Source: Azolla caroliniana | Lineage: Eukaryota; Polypodiophyta | Length of the DNA: 64,000 nt | Assembly (NCBI GenBank): GCA_043228905.1 | Contig: JBHGNT010000017.1 | Location: forward strand, 18,910,001-18,974,000 | Reading direction: 5' to 3' | In this document: one piece after another, positions 47,670-61,300 of the stretch | Layout of the letters: the number at the start of each line of letters is the position of its first letter | Position numbering within the stretch: position 1 is the stretch's first letter | The notes under the pieces: generated by a model | What the model was told of the DNA's origin: nothing | The model's input: the letters and a program-made list of their open reading frames with translations, nothing else | Databases searched by the model: none | Program-made: the position numbers and the translations under genes

Positions 47670-49536
47670 GGAGGGAGTGGAGAAGAGCCTGTTTGGAAAT
47701 GAAAATGTTCATACCTGGATCGTGTGATATCGGATTTTAGTGTTCAAACATGCGAATCGAAGCTAACAACACTAGCTATGATATGGAATTAAAAAATTAA
47801 GATTTTGAAACTCAGGTCCAGAGACATGAAGAAATTAGCAAATTTGAGGAGGTAGTAGAGAAGAGCTCGTGAGTAAATTGAAATGTTCATACCTGGCTCG
47901 TGTGATCCCGGATTGTTGTGTTCAAATATGCGAATCGAAGGTCACAACACTAGCTATGATATGGAATTAAAAAATCAAGAATTTGAAAGTCAGGTCGAGA
48001 GACATGAAGGAATTAGCAAATTTGAGGAGGTAGTGGAGAAGAGCTCATTAAAAAATGAAAATGTTGATGCCTGGCTAATGTGATATCGGATTTTAGTGTT
48101 CAAACATTCGAATTGAAGCTAACAAAACTAGATATTATATGAAACTAAAAAATCAAGAATTTGAAACTCAAGTCGAGAGACATGAAGAAATTAGCAAATT
48201 TGAGGAGGTAGCGGAGAAGAGTTCGTTAAGAAATGAAAATGTTCATACCTGCCTCGTGTGATATCGGATTTTAGTGTTCAAACATGCGAATCAAAGCTAA
48301 CAACACTAGCTATGATATGGATTTTAAAAATAAAGATTTTTAAACTCAGGTCTAGAGACATGAAGAAATTAGCAAATTATTGAGGGAGTGGAGAAGAGCA
48401 TGTTTGGAAATGAAAATGTTCATACCTGGCTCGTGTGATATCGGATTTTAGTGTTCAAACATGCGAACCGAAGCTAACATCACTAGCTATGATATGGATT
48501 TAAAAAATCAAGATTTTGAAACTTAGGTCGAGAGACATGAAGAAATTAGAAAATTTGAGGGGGGAGTTTAGAAGAGCGCGTGAGTAAATTGAAATGTTAA
48601 TACCTGTCTCGTGTGATATCGGATTTTTGTGTTCAAACATGCGAATCGAGGCTAACAATACTAGCTATTATATGGAAATAAAAAATCAAGAAATTAACAA
48701 ATTTGAGGAGGGAGTTGAGAAGAGAGCGTGAGTAAATTCAAATGTTCACACCTGGCTCGTGTTATATCGGATTTTAGTGTTCAAACATGTGAATCGAAGC
48801 TAACAACACTAGTTATGATATGGATTTAAAAAATCAAGATTTTGAAACTTAGGTCGAGAGACATGAAGAAATTAGCAAATTTGAGGGGGGAGTTGAGATG
48901 AGCGCGTGAGTAAATTAAAATGTTAATACCTCTCTCTTGTGATATCGGACTTTTGTGTTCAAACATGCGAATCGAAGCTAACAATACTAGCTATTATATG
49001 GAATTAAAAAATCTAGAATTTGAAACTCAGGTCGAGAGACATGAAGAAATTAGCAAATTTGAGGAGGGAGTTGAGAAGAGGGCGTGAGTAAATTCAAATG
49101 TTCATACCTGGCTCGTGTGATATCAGATTTTAGTGTTCAAACATGCGAATCGAAGCTAACATCACTAGCTATGATATCGATTTCCAAAATCAAGATTTTG
49201 AAACTTAGGTCGAGAGACATGAAGAAATTAGCAAATTTGAGGGGGGAGTTGAGATGAGCACGTGAGTAAATTAAAATGTTAATACCTCTCTCTTGTGATA
49301 TCGGACTTTTGTGTTTAAACATGCGAATCGAAGCTAACAATACTAGCTATTATATGGAATTAAAAAATCTAGAATTTGAAACTCAGGTCGAGAGACATGA
49401 AGAAATTAGCAAATTTGAGGAGGGAGTTGAGAAGAGGGCGTGAGTAAATTCAAATGTTCATACCTGGCTCGTGTGATATCAGATTTTAGTGTTCAAACAT
49501 GCGAATCGAAGCTAACATCACTAGCTATGATATGGA
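47670..49536 (+). repeat. Satellite segment duplicated at +3349 bp, copy 1
   Basis: About 1.87 kb matches 51019-52885 almost base for base (single changes seen near 48297 and 48815). The match breaks at the left (AGAGGAGGG against TTGAGGGAG) and at the right (TTTAAAAAATCTAG against TTTCAAAAATCAAG). Confidence 0.9.
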
Positions 49537-51018
49537 TTTAAAAAATCTAGAATTTGAAACTCAGGTCGAGAGACATGAAGAAATTAGCAAATTTGAGGAG
49601 GGAGTTGAGAAGAGGGCGTGAGTAAATTCAAATGTTCATACCTGGCTCGTGTGATATCAGATTTTAGTGTTCAAACATGCGAATCGAAGCTAACATCACT
49701 AGCTATGATATGGATTTCAAAAATCAAGATTTTGAAACTTAGGTCGAGAGACATGAAGAAATTAGCAAAATTGAGGAGGGAGTTGAGAAGAGCTCGTGCG
49801 TAAATTGAAATATTCATACCTGGCTCGTGTGATCCCGGATTGTTGTGTTCAAAGCTGCGAATCGAAGCTCACAACACTAGCTATGATATGGAATTAAAAA
49901 ATCAAGAATTTGAAACTCAGGTCGAGAGACATGAAGAAATTAGCAAATTTGAGGAGGTAGTGGAGAAGAGCTCGTTCAGAAATGAAAATGTTGATACCTG
50001 GGTCATGTGATATCGGATTTTAGTGTTCAAACATGCGAATCGAAGCTAACAAGACTAGCTATGATATGAAATTAAAAAATGAAGAGTTTGAAACTCAGGT
50101 TGAGAGAAATGAAGAAATTAGCAAATTAGAGGAGGGAGTGGAGAAGAGCCTGTTTGGAAATGAAAATGTTCAGACCTGGATCGTGTGATATCGGATTTTT
50201 GTGTTCAAACATGCGAATCGAAGCTAACAACGCTAGCGTTTATATAGAATTAAAAAATCGAGAATTTCAAACTCAGGTCGAGAGACATGAAGAAATTAGC
50301 AAATTTGAGGAGGTAGTGGAGAAGAGCTCGTTCAGAAATGAAAATGTTGATACCTGGGTCATGTGATATCGGATTTCAGTGTTCAAACATGCGAATCGAA
50401 GCTAACAACACTAGCTATGATATGGATTTTAAAAATCAAGATTTTTAAACTCAGGTCTAGAGACATGAAGAAATTAGCAAATTATTGAGGGAGTGGAGAA
50501 GAGCCTGTTTGGAAATGAAAATGTTCATACCTGGATCGTGTGATATCGGATTTTAGTGTTCAAACATGCGAATCGAAGCTAACAACACTAGCTATGATAT
50601 GTAATTAAAAAATTAGGATTTGGAAACTCAGGTCGAGAGACATGAAGAAAATAGCAAATTTGAGGAAGGAGTTGAGAAGAGCTCGTGAGTAAATTGAAAT
50701 GTTCATACCTGGCTCGTGTGATCCCGGATTGTTGTGTTCAAAGATGCGAATCGAAGCTAACAACACTAGCGTTTATATAGAATTAAAAAATCGAGAATTT
50801 CAAACTCAGGTCGAGAGACATGAAGAAATTAGCAAATTTGAGGAGGTAGTGGAGAAGAGCTCGTTCAGAAATGAAAATGTTGATACCTGGGTCATGTGAT
50901 ATCGGATTTTAGTGTTCAAACATGCGAATCGAAGCTAACAACACTAGCTATGATATGGATTTTAAAAATCAAGATTTTTAAACTCAGGTCTAGAGACATG
51001 AAGAAATTAGCAAATTAT

Positions 51019-52885
51019 TGAGGGAGTGGAGAAGAGCCTGTTTGGAAATGAAAATGTTCATACCTGGATCGTGTGATATCGGATTTTAGTGTTCAAACAT
51101 GCGAATCGAAGCTAACAACACTAGCTATGATATGGAATTAAAAAATTAAGATTTTGAAACTCAGGTCCAGAGACATGAAGAAATTAGCAAATTTGAGGAG
51201 GTAGTAGAGAAGAGCTCGTGAGTAAATTGAAATGTTCATACCTGGCTCGTGTGATCCCGGATTGTTGTGTTCAAATATGCGAATCGAAGGTCACAACACT
51301 AGCTATGATATGGAATTAAAAAATCAAGAATTTGAAAGTCAGGTCGAGAGACATGAAGGAATTAGCAAATTTGAGGAGGTAGTGGAGAAGAGCTCATTAA
51401 AAAATGAAAATGTTGATGCCTGGCTAATGTGATATCGGATTTTAGTGTTCAAACATTCGAATTGAAGCTAACAAAACTAGATATTATATGAAACTAAAAA
51501 ATCAAGAATTTGAAACTCAAGTCGAGAGACATGAAGAAATTAGCAAATTTGAGGAGGTAGCGGAGAAGAGTTCGTTAAGAAATGAAAATGTTCATACCTG
51601 CCTCGTGTGATATCGGATTTTAGTGTTCAAACATGCGAATCGAAGCTAACAACACTAGCTATGATATGGATTTTAAAAATAAAGATTTTTAAACTCAGGT
51701 CTAGAGACATGAAGAAATTAGCAAATTATTGAGGGAGTGGAGAAGAGCATGTTTGGAAATGAAAATGTTCATACCTGGCTCGTGTGATATCGGATTTTAG
51801 TGTTCAAACATGCGAACCGAAGCTAACATCACTAGCTATGATATGGATTTAAAAAATCAAGATTTTGAAACTTAGGTCGAGAGACATGAAGAAATTAGAA
51901 AATTTGAGGGGGGAGTTTAGAAGAGCGCGTGAGTAAATTGAAATGTTAATACCTGTCTCGTGTGATATCGGATTTTTGTGTTCAAACATGCGAATCGAGG
52001 CTAACAATACTAGCTATTATATGGAAATAAAAAATCAAGAAATTAACAAATTTGAGGAGGGAGTTGAGAAGAGAGCGTGAGTAAATTCAAATGTTCACAC
52101 CTGGCTCGTGTTATATCGGATTTTAGTGTTCAAACATGTGAATCGAAGCTAACAGCACTAGTTATGATATGGATTTAAAAAATCAAGATTTTGAAACTTA
52201 GGTCGAGAGACATGAAGAAATTAGCAAATTTGAGGGGGGAGTTGAGATGAGCGCGTGAGTAAATTAAAATGTTAATACCTCTCTCTTGTGATATCGGACT
52301 TTTGTGTTCAAACATGCGAATCGAAGCTAACAATACTAGCTATTATATGGAATTAAAAAATCTAGAATTTGAAACTCAGGTCGAGAGACATGAAGAAATT
52401 AGCAAATTTGAGGAGGGAGTTGAGAAGAGGGCGTGAGTAAATTCAAATGTTCATACCTGGCTCGTGTGATATCAGATTTTAGTGTTCAAACATGCGAATC
52501 GAAGCTAACATCACTAGCTATGATATCGATTTCCAAAATCAAGATTTTGAAACTTAGGTCGAGAGACATGAAGAAATTAGCAAATTTGAGGGGGGAGTTG
52601 AGATGAGCACGTGAGTAAATTAAAATGTTAATACCTCTCTCTTGTGATATCGGACTTTTGTGTTTAAACATGCGAATCGAAGCTAACAATACTAGCTATT
52701 ATATGGAATTAAAAAATCTAGAATTTGAAACTCAGGTCGAGAGACATGAAGAAATTAGCAAATTTGAGGAGGGAGTTGAGAAGAGGGCGTGAGTAAATTC
52801 AAATGTTCATACCTGGCTCGTGTGATATCAGATTTTAGTGTTCAAACATGCGAATCGAAGCTAACATCACTAGCTATGATATGGA
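51019..52885 (+). repeat. Satellite segment duplicated at +3349 bp, copy 2
   Basis: Partner of 47670-49536; same unusual units in the same order, including the truncated unit at about 52030-52060. Confidence 0.9.
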
Positions 52886-54665
52886 TTTCAAAAATCAAGA
52901 TTTTGAAACTCAGGTCGAGAGACATGAAGAAATTAGCAAAATTGAGGAGGTAGTGGAGAAGAGCTCGTTCAGAAATGAAAATGTTGATACCTGGGTCATG
53001 TGATATCGGATTTTAGTGTTCAAACATGCGAATCGAAGCTAACAAGACTAGCTATGATATGAAAACTAAAAAATGAAGAGTTTGAAACTCAGGTCGAGAG
53101 AAATGAAGACATTAGCAAATTAGAGGAGGGAGTGGAGAAGAGCCTGTTTGGAAATGAAAATGTTCAGACCTGGATCGTGTGATATCGGAGTTTTGTGTTC
53201 AAACATGCGAATCGAAGCTAACAACACTAGCGTTTATATAAAATTAAAAAATCGAGAATTTGAAACTCAGGTCGAGAGACATGAAGAAATTAGCAAATTT
53301 GAGGAGGGAGTTGAGAAGAGGGCGTGAGTAAATTCAAATGTTCACACCTGGCTCGTGTTATATCGGATTTTAGTGTTCAAACATGTGAATCGAAGCTAAC
53401 ATAACTAGGTATGATATGGATTTAAAAAAGCAACATTTTGAAACTCAGGTCGAGAGACATGAAGAAATTAGCAAATTTGAGGGGGGAGTTGAGATGAGCG
53501 CGTGAGTAAATTAAAATGTTAATACCTCTCTCTTGTGATATCGGACTTTTGTGTTCAAACATGCGAATCGAAGCTAACAATACTAGCTATTATATGGAAT
53601 TAAAAAATCTAGAATTTGAAACTCAGGTTGAGAGACATGAAGAAATTAGCAAATTTGAGGAGGGAGTTGAGAAGAGGGCGTGAGTAAATTCAAATGTTCA
53701 TACCTGGCTCGTGTGATATCAGATTTTAGTGTTCAAACATGCGAATCGAAGCTAACATCACTAGCTATGATATCGATTTCCAAAATCAAGATTTTGAAAC
53801 TTAGGTCGAGAGACATGAAGAAATTAGCAAATTTGAGGGGGGAGTTGAGATGAGCTCGTGAGTAAATTAAAATGTTAATACGTCTCTCTTGTGATATCGG
53901 ACTTTTGTGTTCAAACATGCGAATCGAAGCTAACAATACTAGCTATTATATGGAATTAAAAAATCTAGAATTTGAAACTCAGGTCGAGAGACATGAAGAA
54001 ATTAGCAAATTTGAGGAGGGAGTTGAGAAGAGGGCGTGAGTAAATTCAAATGTTCATACCTGGCTCGTGTGATATCAGATTTTAGTGTTCAAACATGCGA
54101 ATCGAAGCTAACATCACTAGCTATGATATGGATTTCAAAAATCAAGATTTTGAAACTCAGGTCGAGAGACATGAAGAAATTAGCAAAATTGAGGAGGTAG
54201 TGGAGAAGAGCTCGTTCAGAAATGAAAATGTTGATACCTGGGTCATGTGATATCGGATTTTAGTGTTCAAACATGCGAATCGAAGCTAACAAGACTAGCT
54301 ATGATATGAAATTAAAAAATGAAGAGTTTGAAACTCAGGTCGAGAGAAATGAAGAAATTAGCAAATTAGAGGAGGGAGTGGAGAAGAGCCTGTTTGGAAA
54401 TGAAAATGTTCAGACCTGGATCGTGTGATATCGGATTTTTGTGTTCAAACATGCGAATCGAAGCTAACAACACTAGCGTTTATATAGAATTAAAAAATCG
54501 AGAATTTGAAACTCAGGTCGAGAGACATGAAGAAATTAGCAAATTTGAGGAGGGAGTTGAGAAGAGGGCGTGAGTAAATTCAAATGTTCATACCTGGCTC
54601 GTGTGATATCGGATTTTAGTGTTCAAACATGCGTATCGAAGCTAACATAACTAGGTATGATATGG
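52170..54665 (+). repeat. Two adjacent copies of a seven-monomer block (1247-bp offset)
   Basis: 52170-53415 and 53416-54665 carry the same run of variants in the same order (the TAATACCTCTCTCTTG unit, the CTAGAATTTGAAAC unit, the TTTCCAAAATCAAG unit, the GGGTCATGTG unit, the AGCGTTTATATA unit). The one-base excess over 7 x 178 matches an extra A near 53063. This is a local higher-order repeat. Confidence 0.85.
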
Positions 54666-55263
54666 ATTTTAAAATGCAACATTTTGAAACTCAGGTCGAG
54701 AGACATGAAGAAATTAGCAAATTAGAGGAGGGAGTGGAGAAGAGCTTGTTTGGAAATAAAAATGTTCAGACCTGGATCGTGTGATATCGGATTTTTGTGT
54801 TCAAACATGCGAATCGAAGTTAACAACACTAGCTATTATATAGAATTAAAAAATCGAGAATTTGAAACTCAGGTTGAAAGACATGAAGAAATTAGCAAAT
54901 TTGAGGAGGGAGTTAAGAAGAGTGCGTGAGTAAATTGAAATGTTAATACCGGTCTCGTGTGATATCGGATTTTTGAGTTCAAACAGGCAAATCGAAGCTA
55001 ACAACACTAGCTATTCTATGGAATTAAAAAATCGACAATTTGAAACTAAGGTTGAGAGACATGAAGAAATTAGCAAATTTGAGGAGGGTGTTGAGAAGAG
55101 GGCGTGAGTAAATTCAAATGTTCATACCTGCCTCGTGTGATATCGGATTTTAGTGTTTAAACATGCGAATCGAAGCTAACAACACTAGCTATGATATGGA
55201 ATTAAAAAATTAAGATTTTGAAACTCAGGTCCAGAGACATGAACAAATTAGTAAATTTGAGGA

Positions 55264-55385
55264 GGTAGTGGAGAAGAGCTCGTGAGTAAATTGAAATGTT
55301 CATACCTGGCTCGTGTGATCCCGGATCGTGCGTAAATTGAAATATTCATACCTGGCTCGTGTGATCCCGGATTGTTGTGTTCAAA
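55264..55385 (+). repeat. Partial-unit junction in the satellite
   Basis: CTGGCTCGTGTGATCCCGGA is followed by TCGTGCGTAAATTGAAATAT and then the same landmark again after only about 45 bp. The text right of the junction matches the blocks that begin near 47333 and 49795 (with the rare CAAAGCTGCG), so a copied block was joined inside a unit. Confidence 0.85.
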
Positions 55386-58300
55386 GCTGCGAATCGAAGC
55401 TCACAACACTAGCTATGATATGGAATTAAAAAATCAAGAATTTGAAACTCAGGTCGAGAGACATGAAGAAATTAGCAAATTTGAGGAGGTAGTGGAGAAG
55501 AGCTCGTTCAGAAATGAAAATGTTGATACCTGGGTCATGTGATATCGGATTTTAGTGTTCAAACATGCGAATCAAAGCTAACAAGACTAGCTATGATATG
55601 AAATTAAAAAATGAAGAGTTTGAAACTCAGGTCGAGAGAAATGAAGAAATTAGCAAATTAGAGGAGGGAGTGGAGAAGAGCCTGTTTGGAAATGAAAATG
55701 TTCAGACCTGGATCGTGTGATATCGGATTTTTGTGTTCAAACATGCGAATCGAAGCTAACAACACTAGCGTTTATATAGAATTAAAAAATCGAGAATTTG
55801 AAACTCAGGTCGAGAGACATGAAGAAATTAGCAAATTTGAGGAGGGAGTTGAGAAGAGGGCGTGAGTAAATTCAAATGTTCATACCTGGAACGTGTGATA
55901 ACGGATTTTAGTGTTCAAACATGCGAATCGAAGCTAACAAAACTAGCTATGATATAGAATTAAAAAATCAAGATTTTGAAACTCAGGTCCAGAGACATGA
56001 AGAAATTAGCAAATTTGCTGAGGGAGTTTAGAAGAGCTCGTGAGTAAATTGAAATGTACATACCCGGCTTGTGTGATTCTGGATTTTAGTGTTCAAAGAT
56101 GCGAATCGAAGCTCACAACACTAGCTATGATATAGAATTAAAAAATCTAGAATTTGAAACTCAGGTCGAGAGACATGAAGAAATTAGCAAATTTGAGGAG
56201 GTAGTGGAGAAGAGTTCGTTAATAAATGAAAATGTTCATACCTGGCTCATGTGATATCAGATTTTGGTGTTCAAACATGCGAATCGAAGCTAACAACACT
56301 AGCTATAATATGGATTTAAAAAATGAAGATTTTGAAACTGAGGTCGAGAGACATGATGAAATTAGCAAATTTGAGAAGGTAGTTGAGAAAAGCTCGTGAG
56401 TAAATTGAAATGTTCATACCTGGCTCGTGTGATCCCGGATTGTTGTGATCAAAGATGCGAATCGAAGCTAACAACACTAGCTATCATATGGATTTAAAAA
56501 ATCAAGATTTTGACACTCAGGTTGAGAGACATGGAGAAATTAGCAAATTTGAGGAGGGAGTTGAGAAGCTCTCGTGAGTAAATTGAAATGTTCATACCTA
56601 GCTCATGTGATCCCGGATTGTTGTGTTCAAAGATGTGAATCGAACCTCACAACACTAGCTATGATATGGAATTAGAAAATGAAGAATTTGAAACTCAGGT
56701 CGAGAGACTTAAAGAAATTAGCAAATTTGAGGAGGTAGTGGAGAAGAGCTCGTTAAGAAATGAAAATGTTCATACCCGGCTCATGTGATATCGGATTTTA
56801 GTGTTCAAACATGCGAATCGAAGCTAACAACACTAGCTATAATATGAAATTAAAAACTCAGGATTTTCAAACTCAGGTCGAGACACATGAAGAAATTAGC
56901 AAATTAGAGGAGGGAGTAGAGAAGAGCCTGTTTGGAAATGCAAATGTTCATACCTGGATCGTGTGATATCGGATTTTTGTGTTCAAACTCAGGTCGAGAG
57001 ACAGGAAGAAATTAGCAAATTTGAGGGGGGAGTTTAGAAGAGCGCGTGAGTAAATTCAAATGTTAATACCTGTCTCGTGTGATATCGGATTTTTGTGTTC
57101 AAACATGCAAATCGAGGCTAACAATACTAGCTATTATTTGGAATTGAAAAATCAAGAATTTGAAACTCAGGTCGAGAGACATGAAGAAATTAGCAAATTT
57201 GAGGAGGGAGTTGAGAGGAGGGTGTGAGTAAATTCAAATGTTCATACCTCGCTCGTGTGATATTAGATTTTAGTGTTCAAACATGCGAATCGAAGCAAAC
57301 TACACTAGCTATGATATGAAATTAAAAAATCAAGAATTTGAAACTCAGGTAGAGAGACATGAAGAAATTAGCAAATTAGAGGAGGGAGTGGAGAAGAGCC
57401 TGTTCGGAAATGAAAATGTTCATACATAGCTCATGTGATATCGGATTTTAGTGTTCGAACATGCGAATCGAAACTAACAACACTAACTATGATATGAAAT
57501 TAAAAAATCAAGAATTTGTATCTCAGGTCGAGAGACATGAACAAATTAGCAAATTAAAGGAGGGAGTTGAGAAGAGGGCTTGAGTACATTCAAATGTTCA
57601 TACCTGGCTCGTGTAATATCAGATTTTAGTGTTCAAACATGCAAATGGAAGCTAACAACACTAGCTATGATATGGATTTAAAAAATCAAGATTTTGAAAC
57701 TCAGGTCGAGAGACATGAAGAAATTAGCAAATTTGAGGAGGGAGTGTAGAAGAGCTCGTGAGTAAATTGAAATGTTCATACGTGGCTCATGTGACCCCGG
57801 ATTGTCGTGTTCAAAGATGCGAATCGAAGCTCACAACACTAGCTATGATATGGAATTAAAAAATCTAGAATTTGAAACTCAGGTCGAGAGACATGAAGAA
57901 ATTAGCAAATTTGAGGAGGGAGTGTAGAAGAGCTCGTGAGTAAATTGAAATGTTCATACGTGGCTCATGTGACCCCGGATTGTCGTGTTCAAAGATGCGA
58001 ATCGAAGGTCACAACACTAGCAATGATATGGAATTAGAAAATCAAGAATTTGAAACTCAGGTCGAGAGACATGAAGAAATTAGCAAATTTGAGGAGGTAG
58101 TTGAGAAGAGCTCGTGAGTAAATTGAAATGTTCATACCTAGTTCATGTGATCCCGGATTGTTGTGTTCAAAGATGTGAATCGAAGCTCACAACACTAGCT
58201 ATGATATGGAATTAGAAAATCAAGAATCTGAAACTCAGGTCGAGAGACTTAAAGAAATTAGCAAATTAGAGGAGGTAGTGGAGAAGAGCTCGTTAAGAAA

Positions 58301-61300
58301 TGAAATTGTTCATACCCGGCTCATGTGATATGAAATTAAAAAATCAAGAATTTGAAACTCAGGTCGAGAGACATGAAGAAATTAGGAAATTAGAGGAGGG
58401 AGTGGAGAAGAGCCTGTTCGGAAATGAAAATGTTCATACATAGCTCATGTGATATCGGATTTTAGTGTTCAAACATGCGAATCGAAGCTAACAACATTAA
58501 CTATGATATGAAATTATAAAATCAAGAATTTGAAACTCAGGTCGAGAGACATGAAGAAATTACCAATTTTAGGAGGGAGTTGAGAAGAGCTCGTGAGTAA
58601 ATTGAAATGTTCATACGTGGCTCATGTGATATCAGATTGTTGTGTTCAAAGATGCGAATCGAAGCTAACAACACTAGCTATGATCTGAAATTAGGGTTTA
58701 GAGATGTTCATACGTGGCTCGTGTGATCCCGGATTGTCGTGTTCATACCTGCCTCGTGTGATATCGGATTTTAGTGTTCAAACATGCGAATCGAAGCTAA
58801 CAACACTAGCTATGATATGGATTTTAAAAATCAAGATTTTTAAACTCAGCTCTAGAGACATGAAGAAATTAGCAAATTATTGAGAAAGTGGAGAAGAGCC
58901 TGTTTGGAAATGAAAATGTTCATACTTGCCTCGTGTGATATCGGATTTTAGTGTTCAAACATGCGAATCGAAGCAAACAACACTAGCTATGATATGGATT
59001 TTAAAAATCAAGATTTTTAAACTGAGGTCTAGAGACATGAAGAAATTAGCAAATTATTGAGGGAGTGGAGAAGAGCCTGTTCGGAAATCAAAATGTTCAT
59101 ACCTGGATCGTGTGATATCGGATTTTTGTGTTCAAACATGCGAATCGAAGCTAACAACACTAGCTATGATATGTAATTAAAAAATTAGGATTTGGAAACT
59201 CAGGTCGAGAGACATGAAGAAAATAGCAAATTTGAGGAAGGAGTTGAGAAGAGCTCGTGAGTAAATTGAAATGTTCATACCTGGCTCGTGTGATCCCGGA
59301 TTGTTGTGTTCAAAGATGCGAATCGAAGCTCACAAGACTGGCTATGATATGGAATAAGAAAATCAGGAATTTGAAACTCAGGTCGAGAGACATGAAGAAA
59401 TTAGCAAATTTGAGGAGGTAGTGGAGAAGAGCTTGTTGAGAAATGAAAGTGTTCATACCTGGCTCATGTGATATCGGATTTTTGTGTTCAAACATGTGAA
59501 TCGAAGCTAACAACACTAGCTATGATATGAAATGAAAAAATCAAGAATTTGAAACTCAGGTCTAGGGACATGAAGAAATTAGAAAATTAGAGGAGGGAGT
59601 GGAGAAGAGCCTGTTTGGAAATGAGAATGTTCATACATAGCTCATGTGATATCGGATTTTAGTGTTCAAACATGGGAATCGAAGCTAACAACACGAGCTA
59701 TGATATGTAATTAAAAAATCAAGAATTTGTAACTCAGGTCGAGAAGCATGAAGAAATTAGCAGATTTGAGGAGGGAGTTGAGAAGAGGGCGTGAGTAAAT
59801 TCAAATGTTCATACCTGGCTCGTGTGATATCAGATTTTAGTGTTCAAACATGCGAATCGAAGCTAACAACACTAGCTATGATATGGATTTTAAAAATCAA
59901 GATTTTTAAACTAAGGTCGAAAGACATGATGAATTTAGCAAATTTGAGGAGGGAGTTGAGAAGAGCTCGTTACTAAAGTGGAATGTTCATACCTGGCTCG
60001 TGTGATCCAGGATTGTCGTGTTGAAAGATGCGAATCGATGCTCACAACACTAGATATGATATGGAATTAAAAAATCAAGAATTTGAAACTCAGGTCGAGA
60101 GACATGAAGAAATTAGCAAATTTGAGAAGGTAGTGGAGAAGAGCTCGTTAAAAAATGAAAATGTTGATACCTGTCTAATGTGATATCGGATTTTAGTGTT
60201 CAAACATGCGCATTGAAGCTAACAAAACTAGCTATTATATGAAACTAAAAAATCAAGAATTTGAAACTCAAGTCGAGAGACATGAAGAAATTAGCAAATT
60301 TGAGGAGGGAGTTGAGAAGAGCTCGTGAGTAAATTGAAATGTTCATACGTGGCTCATGTGACCCCGGATTGTTGTGTTCAAAGATGCGAATCGAAGCTCA
60401 CAACAGTATCTATGATATGGAATTAAAAAATCAAGAATTTGAAACTCAGGTCGAGAGACATGTAGAAATTAGCAAATTTGAGAAGGTAGTGGAGAAGAGC
60501 TCTTTAAAAAATGAAAAATGTTGATACCTGGCTCATGTGATATCGCCTTTTAGTGTTGAACCATGCGAATTGAAGCTAACAACACTAGCTATTATATGAA
60601 ACCAAAAAATCAAGAATTTGAAACTCAAGTCGAGAGACATGAATAAATTAGCAAATTTTAGGAGGTAGCAAAGCAGAGTTCGTTAAGAAATGAAAATGTT
60701 TATACCTGGCTCATGTGATATCAGATTTTTGTGTTCAAACATGCGAATCGAAGCAAACTACACTAGCTATGATATGAAATTAAAAAATCAAGAATTTGAA
60801 ACTCAGGTCGAGAGACATGAAGAAATTAGCAAATTAGAGGAGGGAGTGGAGAAGAGCCTGTTCGGAAATGAAAATGTTCATACATAGCTCATGTGATATC
60901 GGATTTTAGTGTTCAAACATGCGAATCGAAGTTAACAACACTAGCTATTATATAGAATTAAAAAATTGAGAATTTGAAACTCAGGTCGAGAGACATGAAG
61001 AAATTAGCAAATTTGAGGAGGGAGTTAAGAAGAGCGTGTGAGTAAATTGAAATGTTAATACCTGTCTCGTGTGATATCGGATTTTTGTGTTCAAACATGC
61101 AAATCGAAGCTAACAACACTAGCCTTTCTATGGAATTAAAAAATCTACAATTTGAAACTCAGGTCGAGTGACATGAAGAAATTAGCAAATTTGAGGAGGG
61201 AGTTGAGAAGAGGGCGTGAGTAAATTCAAATGTTCATACCTGGCTCGTGTAATATCTGATTTTAGTGTTCAAACATGCGAATGGAAGCTTACAACACTAG

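Noticed and set aside
55300-55375. CENP-B-box-like text in satellite units (CTCGTGTGATCCCGG)
   Set aside because: It matches the mammalian core TTCG-4N-A-2N-CGGG at only seven of nine fixed positions and only in one subfamily; plants have no established CENP-B.
58690-58705. Telomere-like TTAGGGTTTAG
   Set aside because: Only about one and a half copies, at a rearrangement junction; not a telomeric tract.
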